64,000 bases of DNA from Glycomyces lechevalierae (GTDB lineage: Bacteria; Actinomycetota; Actinomycetes; Mycobacteriales; Micromonosporaceae): NCBI RefSeq assembly GCF_027622945.1, contig NZ_JAPZVQ010000001.1, forward strand, positions 287,183 to 351,182, given 5' to 3'. The notes below the pieces were generated by a model. The model ran no database searches. It had not been told where the DNA came from and saw nothing but the letters and a program-made list of their open reading frames with translations. Both the position numbers and the translations under genes were made by a program. Positions 1-7,069 of this stretch are shown here, in pieces (position 1 is the first letter of the stretch; each line of letters starts with the position of its first letter).

Positions 1-81
1 CTGGCGGGGCGGTTCGCGACGGTCACGGGGGTGGACGCGCTGGTGCGCGAGTGGCAGGATCGTGCTTCCGGTCGCGAGTGA
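1..81 (+). CDS. 3' end of an unidentified gene
   Basis: An open frame enters from the left edge and stops at TGA 79-81, giving 26 C-terminal residues that end in EWQDRASGRE. The fragment is too short to assign a family. It stops three bases before the GTG of the next gene, so the two are probably cotranscribed and translationally close. Codon use fits the genome. Confidence 0.55.
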   Translation: MAGRFATVTGVDALVREWQDRASGRE

Positions 82-84
82 GGG

Positions 85-1023
85 GTGAACGCGGTGTCCG
101 AGGTGGTCTTCCTGCTCGTGCCGAAGCTGCACCTGCTCGATCTGGCGGGCGCCGCGCAGGTCTTCTCGACCGCGGCGGACGAGCTGGCCGAATCGGGCAC
201 GGCCGGGGGCTACCGGCTGCGGTACGTCGCCGAGGATCCGGAAGTGCCCACGGCGCAAGGGCTTCCCGTGAAGGCTGAGACGGCCTGGCCGCGGCTCGGC
301 CCCGGGGATCTCGTGATGGTACCGGGCTGGCGCTCCCCCGGCACGGCCGGCGGGCCGCGGCTCACGGCCGCGCAGGCGAGGCATCTGTTCGACCACCACC
401 GCATCGGCGGCACCGTGGCGAGCGTCTGCTCGGGCGCTTTTGCGCTCGGGCAGGCGGGCCTGCTCGACGGGCGGCGGTGCACGACGCACCACGACCTGCA
501 GGAGGAGTTGGCGAGCCGCTTCCCTGAAGCGTCAGTGATACGTGACGTCCTCTACACCGAGGACGAGCGCGTGGTCACCTCGGCGGGCATCGCCAGCGGC
601 ATCGACCTGGCGCTGCACCTCGTCGCGGTGCGGCACGGGCCGGCGCTGGCCGCGAGGGTGGCGCGCGAGATGGTGGTCTTCGCGCGCCGCAACGGCGACG
701 ACCCGCAGGCGAGCGCGATGCTCCGCCACCGCTCGCACCTCTCGGACGCGGTGCACCGGGTCCAGGACCGGATCGACGCGCAGTTCACGAAGCCGCTGCG
801 CCTGCCCGATCTCGCGGCCTCGTCGGGGGTCTCGCAGCGGACGCTCACGCGGCAGTTCGCGGAGGCGACGGGCATGACCCCGCTGCGGTACCAGTCGGTG
901 CTGCGGCTCGAACGCGCCGAGCACCTGATCGGGCAGGGCGCGACGGTCGACGCGGCGGCGCGGGCGGTCGGGTTCGCTGACGCGAGGATGCTGCGGCGCC
1001 TGCGGGCGGGCGCCGCAGCGTGA
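85..1023 (+). CDS. GlxA-type transcriptional regulator (DJ-1/PfpI plus AraC HTH)
   Basis: A 312-residue protein with the two-domain layout of GlxA/FtrA regulators. The N-terminal DJ-1/PfpI glutamine-amidotransferase-like half covers about residues 5-175 and has a nucleophile-elbow cysteine in ASVCSGAFALG near residue 115. The C-terminal AraC/XylS double helix-turn-helix covers about 213-305 (SSGVSQRTLTRQF, then AVGFADARMLRR). In this family the first domain usually acts as a ligand sensor and the second binds DNA; the ligand cannot be told from sequence. Start is GTG 85, with GTG 94 as an alternative. The preceding gene ends 4 bases upstream and may be its operon partner. Confidence 0.85.
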   Translation: MNAVSEVVFLLVPKLHLLDLAGAAQVFSTAADELAESGTAGGYRLRYVAEDPEVPTAQGLPVKAETAWPRLGPGDLVMVPGWRSPGTAGGPRLTAAQARHLFDHHRIGGTVASVCSGAFALGQAGLLDGRRCTTHHDLQEELASRFPEASVIRDVLYTEDERVVTSAGIASGIDLALHLVAVRHGPALAARVAREMVVFARRNGDDPQASAMLRHRSHLSDAVHRVQDRIDAQFTKPLRLPDLAASSGVSQRTLTRQFAEATGMTPLRYQSVLRLERAEHLIGQGATVDAAARAVGFADARMLRRLRAGAAA

Positions 1024-1050
1024 ACCGCCGTTCGATTGCGGCCGTTCGGG

Positions 1051-1422
1051 TTAGAAGCTGTAGGGGCCGAAGCGGCCCCAGGCCACGATCGCGGCGAGGA
1101 TCAGGATCACGGCGTTGATCGTGATGCTGGAGTACTCGCCCTTGCGGAAGTGGTAGATCGCGGCGAACACCATGATCAGGCCGAGGCCGACCGCGGCGAG
1201 CGGGGTGAGGATCACGGCGATGCCGGTGAGGGCGGGCAGGATCAGGCCGATCGCGGCGAGGACCTGCGAGGTGCCGATGAGCTTGACCGCGGCGAGCGGG
1301 AAGTCGGTGACCCAGGGGAAGTTGCCGACGAGCTTCTCCTTGGGCTGGGTGGCCTTCAGCGAGCCCGAGTAGAGGAAGGCGGCGGCGAGCAGGCCTTGCA
1401 GGATCCAGAGGAACACGTTCAT
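1051..1422 (-). CDS. DoxX-family small membrane protein
   Basis: A 123-residue protein with four hydrophobic helices and the DoxX-like opening FLYSGSLKATQPKEKL after the first helix. DoxX proteins are small quinone/thiosulfate-oxidoreductase-related membrane proteins, and most members have no proven role. AAGGAG lies about 8 bases before the ATG at 1422. The gene faces the TetR gene at 1543 across a 120-base intergenic region with a long inverted repeat, so the TetR protein probably represses both. A second DoxX gene lies at 10130-10576. Confidence 0.8.
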   Translation of the reverse strand: MNVFLWILQGLLAAAFLYSGSLKATQPKEKLVGNFPWVTDFPLAAVKLIGTSQVLAAIGLILPALTGIAVILTPLAAVGLGLIMVFAAIYHFRKGEYSSITINAVILILAAIVAWGRFGPYSF

Positions 1423-1461
1423 GGGGGCGATCTCCTTGGCTGTTGCGCGGGGCGGCTCCAG

Positions 1462-1527
1462 AAGTGGAACGCCCTATCCGTTAACGTCGGCCAGTGTAAC
1501 AACCTAAGCGGATAGGGCATTCCACTT
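1462..1527. promoter_or_regulatory. long inverted repeat in the divergent doxX/tetR promoter
   Basis: The segment 1462-1483 (AAGTGGAACGCCCTATCCG then TTA) reappears inverted at 1505-1527, with one substitution and one inserted base, around a 21-base spacer. The left arm also has internal symmetry (AACG-N7-CGTT), as expected for a TetR dimer site, so this looks like two operator copies facing the two genes. It ends 15 bases before the TetR start. A transcribed hairpin is the alternative reading. Confidence 0.65.
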
Positions 1528-1542
1528 GGTTAGGATGTCGGG

Positions 1543-2217
1543 ATGGAACCGAGTGCCGAGAGCGGCATGTGCAAGCGTGTGAAGCGGCTGCGCAGCGACG
1601 CCGAGCAGAACCGCGACCGGATCGTCGAGGCGGCCCGGGCGGCCTTCCGGCGTGAGGGGCTGAGCGTCTCGATGGCGAGCATCGCGCGCGCCGCCGGGGT
1701 CGGGATCGCGACGCTGTTCCGCCGGTTCCCGACCCGCATGGAGCTGATCGCGGCGGTCTTCGAGGACGCCCTCCGCGAATGCCGCGACGCGGCGGTGGCC
1801 GCGCGCGACGCCGAGGTCGCCTGGGACGGCTTCCGGGAGTTCGTCGAGACGGTGTGCGGGCTGCAGGCGGCGAATCGCGGGTTCGCCGAGGTCCTGACCA
1901 TGAACTACGGCGCGCTCAAGTCGCTTGAACGCCAGCGCCAGGAGACGTATCGGGCCTTCGCGGACCTGATCGGGCGCGCGAAGAAGGAGGGGCGCCTGCG
2001 GGAGGACTTCTCCCCCGAGGATCTGCCGATCCTCCTGATGGCGAATGCGGGCGTGCTGCGGGCGGTCGGCGACGCGGCGCCCGAGGCGTCGAAGCGGCTG
2101 GTGGGCCACATGCTCCGCGCGTTCTCGGAGAGCGGCACGGAGCAGCTGCCGCCCGCCCCGAGCTCGAAGGCGCTGATGCGCGGCATCGCGCGACAGCGGC
2201 GGTCCGCCGAGTCCTGA
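1543..2217 (+). CDS. TetR-family transcriptional regulator
   Basis: A 224-residue protein. The N-terminal TetR helix-turn-helix covers about residues 24-70 (RDRIVEAARAAF, then ASIARAAGVGIATLFRRFP), followed by a helical ligand-binding domain with no diagnostic ligand signature. The layout matches regulators of drug or redox stress genes. It is divergent from the DoxX gene and probably represses it and itself through the inverted repeat just upstream. Start ATG 1543 has little Shine-Dalgarno signal; ATG 1567 (MCKRVKRLRS) is an alternative that keeps the whole HTH. Confidence 0.85.
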   Translation: MEPSAESGMCKRVKRLRSDAEQNRDRIVEAARAAFRREGLSVSMASIARAAGVGIATLFRRFPTRMELIAAVFEDALRECRDAAVAARDAEVAWDGFREFVETVCGLQAANRGFAEVLTMNYGALKSLERQRQETYRAFADLIGRAKKEGRLREDFSPEDLPILLMANAGVLRAVGDAAPEASKRLVGHMLRAFSESGTEQLPPAPSSKALMRGIARQRRSAES

Positions 2218-2231
2218 GCGTCCGTGGTGGC

Positions 2232-2253
2232 ATGTGACCGGTGATATGTCACC
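2232..2253. repeat. GTGAC/GTCAC palindromic element upstream of leuE
   Basis: The element is built from 7-base modules ATGTGAC, CGGTGAT and ATGTCAC. The same modules recur in another order just after leuE at 3161-3182. It sits 15 bases after the TetR gene stop. It could be a terminator-like hairpin or a protein site. The rest of the 274-base gap to leuE holds a possible -10 (TAGACT near 2395) and nothing else I recognise. Confidence 0.45.
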
Positions 2254-2491
2254 TACCTCAGGAGTCGGAGCTCCGGCCTTGAGGCGGTGGGGACCGTGCC
2301 GCAGAAGACTCCGTCGCAGTGGTCGCAGCGCTCTCCGCGTTCGCGGACCCGCCTTGCGCTCGAGATCACGGTTGCCGCTGCCGCCGGACCGCCAATAGAC
2401 TGACGGGGTTTCGCTCGGCGGCGGGCCCGAGGCCTCGGCCGCCGAGGTCTGCCGTGCCCCGCTCGACCGTTCGCCCCGAGAGGATCCGCCC

Positions 2492-3142
2492 GTGTTCGGC
2501 ACCGTCGACCTGTGGACCTATGTCGTCGCCACCGTGCTCATCATCCTGCTGCCGGGGCCGAACTCGCTGTACGTGCTGTCGGTGGCGTCGCGCAAGGGCC
2601 GCCGGGCCGGGTTCCAGGCCGCTTCGGGCGTGTTCCTGGGCGATTCGGTGCTGATGGTCGCGTCGGCCGCCGGGCTCGCGTCGATGTTCGCGGCCTCGCC
2701 GGTGCTGTACAACCTGGTGCGCTGGGCGGGCGTCGCGTATCTCGCGTACCTGGCCTTCGGTCTCCTGCGCGGCGGCTGGAAGACCTGGCGCGCGGCGCGG
2801 CGCGGAGAGCCGCTGGAGGCGAAGGTCCTCGAGGTGGGGTCGGCGAACGAGCGGCCGTTCGTGCGGGCGCTCATCGCGAGTCTGCTGAACCCGAAGGCGA
2901 TCCTGTTCTTCGTGGCGTTCTTCGTGCAGTTCGTGGATCCGGGCTACGCGTGGCCGGTGCTCAGCTACGGCGTGCTGTTCGTGATCCTGCAGTGCTGCTC
3001 GATGGTGTACCTCTCGACGTTGATCGTCGCGGGCGACGGCCTGGCCCAGACCTTCCGGCGTCGCCGCCGGCTCGCCGCGGCCGGCAACGGCGTCGTCGGC
3101 GCGGTCATGATCGCCTTCGCCGCCAAACTCGCCACCGGCTGA
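2492..3142 (+). CDS. leuE: LysE/RhtB-family exporter, LeuE-like
   Basis: A 216-residue membrane protein of the LysE/RhtB superfamily with about six hydrophobic helices. It follows E. coli LeuE closely along its length: LPGPNSLYVLSVASRKG near the N-terminus, GVFLGDSVLM, LLNPKAILFFVAFFVQFVDP in the middle and a C-terminal AAKLATG. LeuE exports leucine and related amino acids, so efflux of branched or hydrophobic amino acids is the likely role. Start is GTG 2492 behind GAGAGGA. It stands alone, with GTGAC/GTCAC elements on both sides, and no Lrp-type regulator is adjacent. Confidence 0.8.
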   Translation: MFGTVDLWTYVVATVLIILLPGPNSLYVLSVASRKGRRAGFQAASGVFLGDSVLMVASAAGLASMFAASPVLYNLVRWAGVAYLAYLAFGLLRGGWKTWRAARRGEPLEAKVLEVGSANERPFVRALIASLLNPKAILFFVAFFVQFVDPGYAWPVLSYGVLFVILQCCSMVYLSTLIVAGDGLAQTFRRRRRLAAAGNGVVGAVMIAFAAKLATG

Positions 3143-3160
3143 CGGCGGCGCGCCCGGTGC

Positions 3161-3182
3161 CATGTGACATGTCACCGGTGAC
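3161..3182. repeat. overlapping palindromes downstream of leuE
   Basis: Two perfect 12-base palindromes, GTGACATGTCAC (3164-3175) and GTCACCGGTGAC (3171-3182), share their middle GTCAC. They lie between the convergent leuE and hemoglobin genes, so a bidirectional termination role is possible. The relation to 2232-2253 is notable. Confidence 0.5.
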
Positions 3183-3197
3183 GCGCCACCGCCTTCG

Positions 3198-3638
3198 CTA
3201 CCAGCGCGGGACTTCCTGGCAGGGGTGGAGGTCGTCCTCGCCCTTGGCGTGCGAGTTGACCTGGGCGACTTCGGTGCCGAAGACGATGTAGTCGTGGAGC
3301 GAGGTGCGGAGCTTGTCGTCCCCAGGTGCGTGCTCGCTGACGGCCTTGTCGAAGAGTTCGATGAAGCGGGCGCGCTGCTCGTCGGTGATCTGGAGCCCGC
3401 GGTGGGCGGCGAGGAGCGTGCCGAAGCCGCCGAGTTCGTCGGTGTAGCGGGAAGGGCCGCCGAAGACCTCCGCGAGGAACGCGGTGAGGTGGTCGACGTG
3501 GTGGGCCGCTCCCGCGCCGAACAGGGGTTGGAGGACCGGGTCCTTGAGGACCGAGCCGTAGAAGGCGTCGACGGTCTGGTGGAGGGTGTCCTCGCCGCCG
3601 ACCTGCTCGTAGATCGTGGTGGTATCGCCGTCGCTCAT
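3198..3638 (-). CDS. group II truncated hemoglobin
   Basis: A 146-residue heme protein. It begins with the YEQVGGEDTLHQTVDAFY helix, then has PLF...HHVDHLTAFLAEVFGGP, the heme-ligand region LLAAHRGLQITDEQR and a C-terminal EVPRW, the pattern of actinobacterial group II (trHbO-like) hemoglobins. Members bind O2, NO or peroxide and are linked to nitrosative and oxidative stress defence. AAAGGA precedes the ATG at 3638. No redox partner is adjacent, so its physiological role is inferred from family only. Confidence 0.85.
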   Translation of the reverse strand: MSDGDTTTIYEQVGGEDTLHQTVDAFYGSVLKDPVLQPLFGAGAAHHVDHLTAFLAEVFGGPSRYTDELGGFGTLLAAHRGLQITDEQRARFIELFDKAVSEHAPGDDKLRTSLHDYIVFGTEVAQVNSHAKGEDDLHPCQEVPRW

Positions 3639-3865
3639 CGGGGTGTCCTTTCAGCGGGTGGAGTCCTTGTCCCCCAAGGGCTCTCACGGTCGACTGTAGT
3701 CCGGTTCCGGGCGGGCGGGCCATCCGAGCGCCGCGAAGCGCGCTGGCGCGGCCGAGCCGGGGGTGAAGGTTGCGGCTTCGGAGCGGTGCGGTCCGGTGCT
3801 CCGGGAACGCGTTCGGGGAGGTCAGAGCAGAAGGGCTGGCGGGGACCGCTTATCCTGGAGGCGAA

Positions 3866-3908
3866 GACGAGGCCGGGGGCGCGTGCGGGTATGCGCTCCC
3901 GGCCTCGT
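3866..3908 (-). terminator. hairpin downstream of the AI-2E-family gene
   Basis: A 16-base stem (GACGAGGCCGGGGGCG with CGCTCCCGGCCTCGTC, one G-T pair) around an 11-base loop, just after the stop at 3925 of the leftward gene. No clear U-tract follows, which is common in high-GC actinobacteria. It fills most of the gap between 3639 and 3924. Confidence 0.65.
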
Positions 3909-3924
3909 CGCGTTCGGCTGTCGG

Positions 3925-4983
3925 TCAGGAGTTGTCGAGGCGCGGGATGACGATCTCTTTGGCGATCAAGCGGATCGCGGCGTAGATCGGGACCGAGAGG
4001 ACGATGCCGACCACGCCGAAGAGGGTGCCGCCCACGAGGACGGCGACGATCGCCGCCAGGTTCGAGACCTTCACCGCGCTGCGCATGACCGTCGGGTAGA
4101 TGACCCAGTTCTCGAGCTGCTGGTAGGCAACGAAGAAGATCGCCGAGGCCACGGCCGTCATCGGCGAGACGGCGAGCGCGACGAGCGTGACGACGACGGC
4201 GCCGATCGTGGCGCCGATCTGCGGGATCAGGTCGAGCAGCGCGACCAGGAGCGCCAGCAGCGCGCCGTACGGGATGTCCACGATGGCCATGAAGATCCAC
4301 GAGGAGATGCCGGCCAGCGCCCCGATCGCGAGCGCGCCGATGAGGTAGGCGCCGATCTGGCGGAGGATGCCCTCGATGATGCGGTCGGTCTGCTCGCGCT
4401 GGGAGGCGGCGAAGAGGCGGACCATGCCGCGGCGGAGCTGGACGTAGGAGGCGAGGATGAAGATGGTCAGCAGGATCGTGGTGACCGTCCACACCAGACC
4501 GCCGAAGAACGAGGCCACGCCGCCGGCGACGCCGCCGAGGGCCTTCGTCATGTTCCCGGCGGTGAGCACGCCCTCGGCGCGTTTGAGGAGGCCGTCCTCG
4601 CCGCCGAACCGGTCGGCGAGCTGGCTGTGCATGAACGTGTCGTAGTAGCCGGGGACGTTGTCGACGAACTCGGCGGACTCGCGGGCGATCGCGGGGATGA
4701 TCGCGGCGATGCCGCCGCAGAAGACGATGACGACGCCGAGGAAGAGGAGGGTCATCGCGAGCCAGCGGGGCATGCCGCGCTTGGTCATCCCGCCGATGAT
4801 GCGCTCGAGGCCGACGGCGAGGAAGGCGGCCACGATGAGGGCGGTGATGACCGTCCCGAGCTCCTGCACAGCCCACACCGCGGCGGTCACGACGGCGAGA
4901 CCGGCGCCGAAGAGGATGCCGGCGGTGAGCGGCGGGGTGTTCGAGAGACTTCTGCGCAGGGGCAATCCGGGTTTGTCAGCCAT
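3925..4983 (-). CDS. AI-2E/PerM-family membrane protein
   Basis: A 352-residue protein with about eight hydrophobic helices: three near the N-terminus, a soluble loop of about 100 residues (residues 95-160), then five in the C-terminal half with LIPQIGATIGAVVVTLVALA and VSNLAAIVAVLVGGTLFGVVGIVLSVP split by a loop. This is the AI-2E transporter (PerM/YdiK/TqsA) architecture. Members have been linked to AI-2 or proton/sodium export; the substrate here is unknown. It is monocistronic, starts at ATG 4983 and ends at a strong hairpin. Confidence 0.8.
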   Translation of the reverse strand: MADKPGLPLRRSLSNTPPLTAGILFGAGLAVVTAAVWAVQELGTVITALIVAAFLAVGLERIIGGMTKRGMPRWLAMTLLFLGVVIVFCGGIAAIIPAIARESAEFVDNVPGYYDTFMHSQLADRFGGEDGLLKRAEGVLTAGNMTKALGGVAGGVASFFGGLVWTVTTILLTIFILASYVQLRRGMVRLFAASQREQTDRIIEGILRQIGAYLIGALAIGALAGISSWIFMAIVDIPYGALLALLVALLDLIPQIGATIGAVVVTLVALAVSPMTAVASAIFFVAYQQLENWVIYPTVMRSAVKVSNLAAIVAVLVGGTLFGVVGIVLSVPIYAAIRLIAKEIVIPRLDNS

Positions 4984-5045
4984 GGAAGATGTCTAGCAGA
5001 TGCGTGCTCGGGCCGGGGTCCGGCACGCGCCGGGTGCAATATCGG

Positions 5046-6302
5046 TCAAGTTCGCGCGGGCGCGGTCCAGGACTCGACGGTCCGCCGCCAGCGCTCGTGG
5101 ATGCCGTCGAGGCCGGGAATGGCGGCGTCGGTGGTGAAGCAGACCGACGTCGTGCCCTGGTAGGTGATGAGCAGGGCGGTCAGCGGCACGCCCTCGGGGG
5201 TCCACATGACGGGGACGACGCGCGTGACGGGGTCGCCGCGGAACCGAAGCGGGCTGCGCAGCACCAGGTTCGAGGCGAGCGCGCCGGTGCGGGCGGGGCT
5301 GCGGAGCGCGGCGAGGACGCGGATCATGAGCCAGGCTGGGGCTGCTGCGGCAATGCGGCGCAGGGCTTCTCGGCGCGTCGGTGACTTCAGGCCGGTGGTC
5401 GAGGCCGCCACGGCTCGGAGCCGCTCGTCGGCGGTGAGGCGGCCGCCGGGGACCTCGGCGACGGCGAGGGCGATGCGGTTCCCGGGGGCGTCGGGTTCGC
5501 GGCGGACGTTAGCGGGGATCAGGAGTGTCACCGGCGGCGCGGCGATCGCGGGGCCGTACTGCCCGCCAGCCCATTCGGCGAGGCCGTGGCCGAGTGCGGC
5601 GAGGAACGCGTCGTTCGCCGTGCCGCCGTGGCGGCGGCCGGCGGTGCGCAGCGCGTCGGCCGGGACGTCGGCCCAGGCGAGGGTGCGTCGGCTCGAGAAC
5701 TCGACCTTCGCCGGTGCCCAGATCCCCTTGCGGCGCAAGGCGTAGCCGAGGGCCGCGACGGTCCGGCCCGTTTCGGCGAATGTCACCTTGGGCGACTGCG
5801 GGAACGGGTAGCCCGCTGAGGACACGGACGAATCCGGCTCGCCGAAGAGGGATTCGAGCGCGCCGAGCATCCCCGCGCCGTCTTGGAGGGCGTGGTGGAC
5901 GCGGTAGAGGAGGGCGTACCGGCCGGGTTCGTGGCCGTGCAGGACGTGGAGCTGCCAGTGGGGGCCGTTCGCGGGGAGCGGTTGGTGGATGAGGCGGCGG
6001 ACCGCGTCGTCGACGGCGTCCGGCCCGGGTGCGAGGACCGTTTCGGCCACATGGTCTTCCAGGTCGACGGATACGGGGTCCCAGCGTTTCGCGCGCAGGT
6101 TCACGCGGCTGCGGAGGGAAGCGCAATTCGGCAGCCGGTCCGCGAGTTCGGCCTTGACCTCGTCGAGGCTCGGGGCGGTGCCTTCGCAATGGAGGACGGC
6201 GCCGATGTGCGGCCGGGTCTGGACCGAGCGCACGGGCACGGCCCACAGCGCCGCGTCCATCGCGTCGAGACGCGGTCCCGGTCGTTTCGCGTTGGCGCTC
6301 AA
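5046..6302 (-). CDS. WS/DGAT-family O-acyltransferase
   Basis: A protein of about 418 residues with the wax-ester synthase/diacylglycerol acyltransferase layout. It has an N-terminal RLDAMDAALWAV, the acyl-CoA condensation motif HHALQDG (HHxxxDG) near residue 145 and a C-terminal DUF1298-like region (LLITYQGTTSVCFTTDAAIPG). The histidine of HHxxxDG is the general base in the family, which makes triacylglycerol or wax esters from acyl-CoA. The frame is open further upstream. I choose TTG 6302 because AGGGA lies 5 bases before it; ATG 6260 is the other option. It is shorter than the usual 450-480 residues. Confidence 0.72.
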   Translation of the reverse strand: MSANAKRPGPRLDAMDAALWAVPVRSVQTRPHIGAVLHCEGTAPSLDEVKAELADRLPNCASLRSRVNLRAKRWDPVSVDLEDHVAETVLAPGPDAVDDAVRRLIHQPLPANGPHWQLHVLHGHEPGRYALLYRVHHALQDGAGMLGALESLFGEPDSSVSSAGYPFPQSPKVTFAETGRTVAALGYALRRKGIWAPAKVEFSSRRTLAWADVPADALRTAGRRHGGTANDAFLAALGHGLAEWAGGQYGPAIAAPPVTLLIPANVRREPDAPGNRIALAVAEVPGGRLTADERLRAVAASTTGLKSPTRREALRRIAAAAPAWLMIRVLAALRSPARTGALASNLVLRSPLRFRGDPVTRVVPVMWTPEGVPLTALLITYQGTTSVCFTTDAAIPGLDGIHERWRRTVESWTAPART

Positions 6303-6432
6303 GGATTTCCCTCGCACGATCGATGGGCGCCGCCGCGGTGTCGCGGCGGCTCTCCGCACGGTACCAACGGATGGAGACGGCGCGGGGTGAGCGGGCGCCG
6401 GTGTCGAGCGTGATCTTGACCGGTTCGCGAGT

Positions 6433-6459
6433 GGCCGCCCGGCCTGGAACCGGGCGGCC
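6433..6459 (-). terminator. hairpin after the SnoaL-like gene
   Basis: A perfect 10-base stem GGCCGCCCGG / CCGGGCGGCC with a 7-base loop, 8 bases after the stop at 6468 of the leftward gene. It separates that gene from the WS/DGAT gene. Confidence 0.65.
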
Positions 6460-6467
6460 CTCATCGC

Positions 6468-6956
6468 TCACTCGAACCCGAACCGCCGGGTGTTCTGGAA
6501 CGAGGTCTGCAGCCACTCGCCGCGCTCACGGGTGAGCACGTTCGTGTTGGTAGACAGCGAATCCGCGCGGCATTCGGTCTCGCCCTCGTCGATCAGGCAG
6601 CTCTCGCGCACGATGACCACCACGTCCGGCTCCACGTACCGCACCTGCTCGGTGAGCATGTGCAGCCGCGAGCCCTCGATGTACCCGTCGAAGTAGTACT
6701 GCATCCCCTCGGCGATGCCCTCGCGTCCGCGCAGGTGGTCGCCATTGAACGTCACCACGTCCCCGTCCGCGTGGAACGTCGCCGCGAACGCCGCCCCGTC
6801 CTCCGCGATCCACGCCGCCTCCTGGGCCTCCCGGATCGCGTCGAACGCCGCCTGGTCGCCGCCGCGGCCCCGGTCCTCGGCGGCCGCGGCCGCCCCGAAG
6901 GCCAGCAGCCCCGCCGCTGCGGCGGCCACGGCCGCGAACCTGATCGACTTGCGCAT
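6468..6956 (-). CDS. secreted SnoaL/SgcJ-like (NTF2-fold) protein
   Basis: A 162-residue protein with a typical Sec signal peptide (MRKSIRFAAV, then an Ala-rich core ending near residue 26). The mature part matches SgcJ/EcaC-type SnoaL-like domains: IREAQEAAWIAEDGAAFAATFHADGDVVTFNG, LRGREGIAEG, and later EGEWLQTSFQNTR-type strands. These cone-shaped domains bind small molecules; no catalytic role can be claimed. AGGAGG precedes ATG 6956. It follows the MMPL gene by 113 bases in the same direction and could be read with it. Confidence 0.75.
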   Translation of the reverse strand: MRKSIRFAAVAAAAAGLLAFGAAAAAEDRGRGGDQAAFDAIREAQEAAWIAEDGAAFAATFHADGDVVTFNGDHLRGREGIAEGMQYYFDGYIEGSRLHMLTEQVRYVEPDVVVIVRESCLIDEGETECRADSLSTNTNVLTRERGEWLQTSFQNTRRFGFE

Positions 6957-7069
6957 CGGTTCCTCCTCTGCTCGATGGAGGACCGACGCTAGGGGGACGC
7001 GCACGGCTCGCGCGTCCCCCTCACGTCGCGATCGGGCCGAGACCTCCGATGTAGCGGCGGCTCCGGGAC

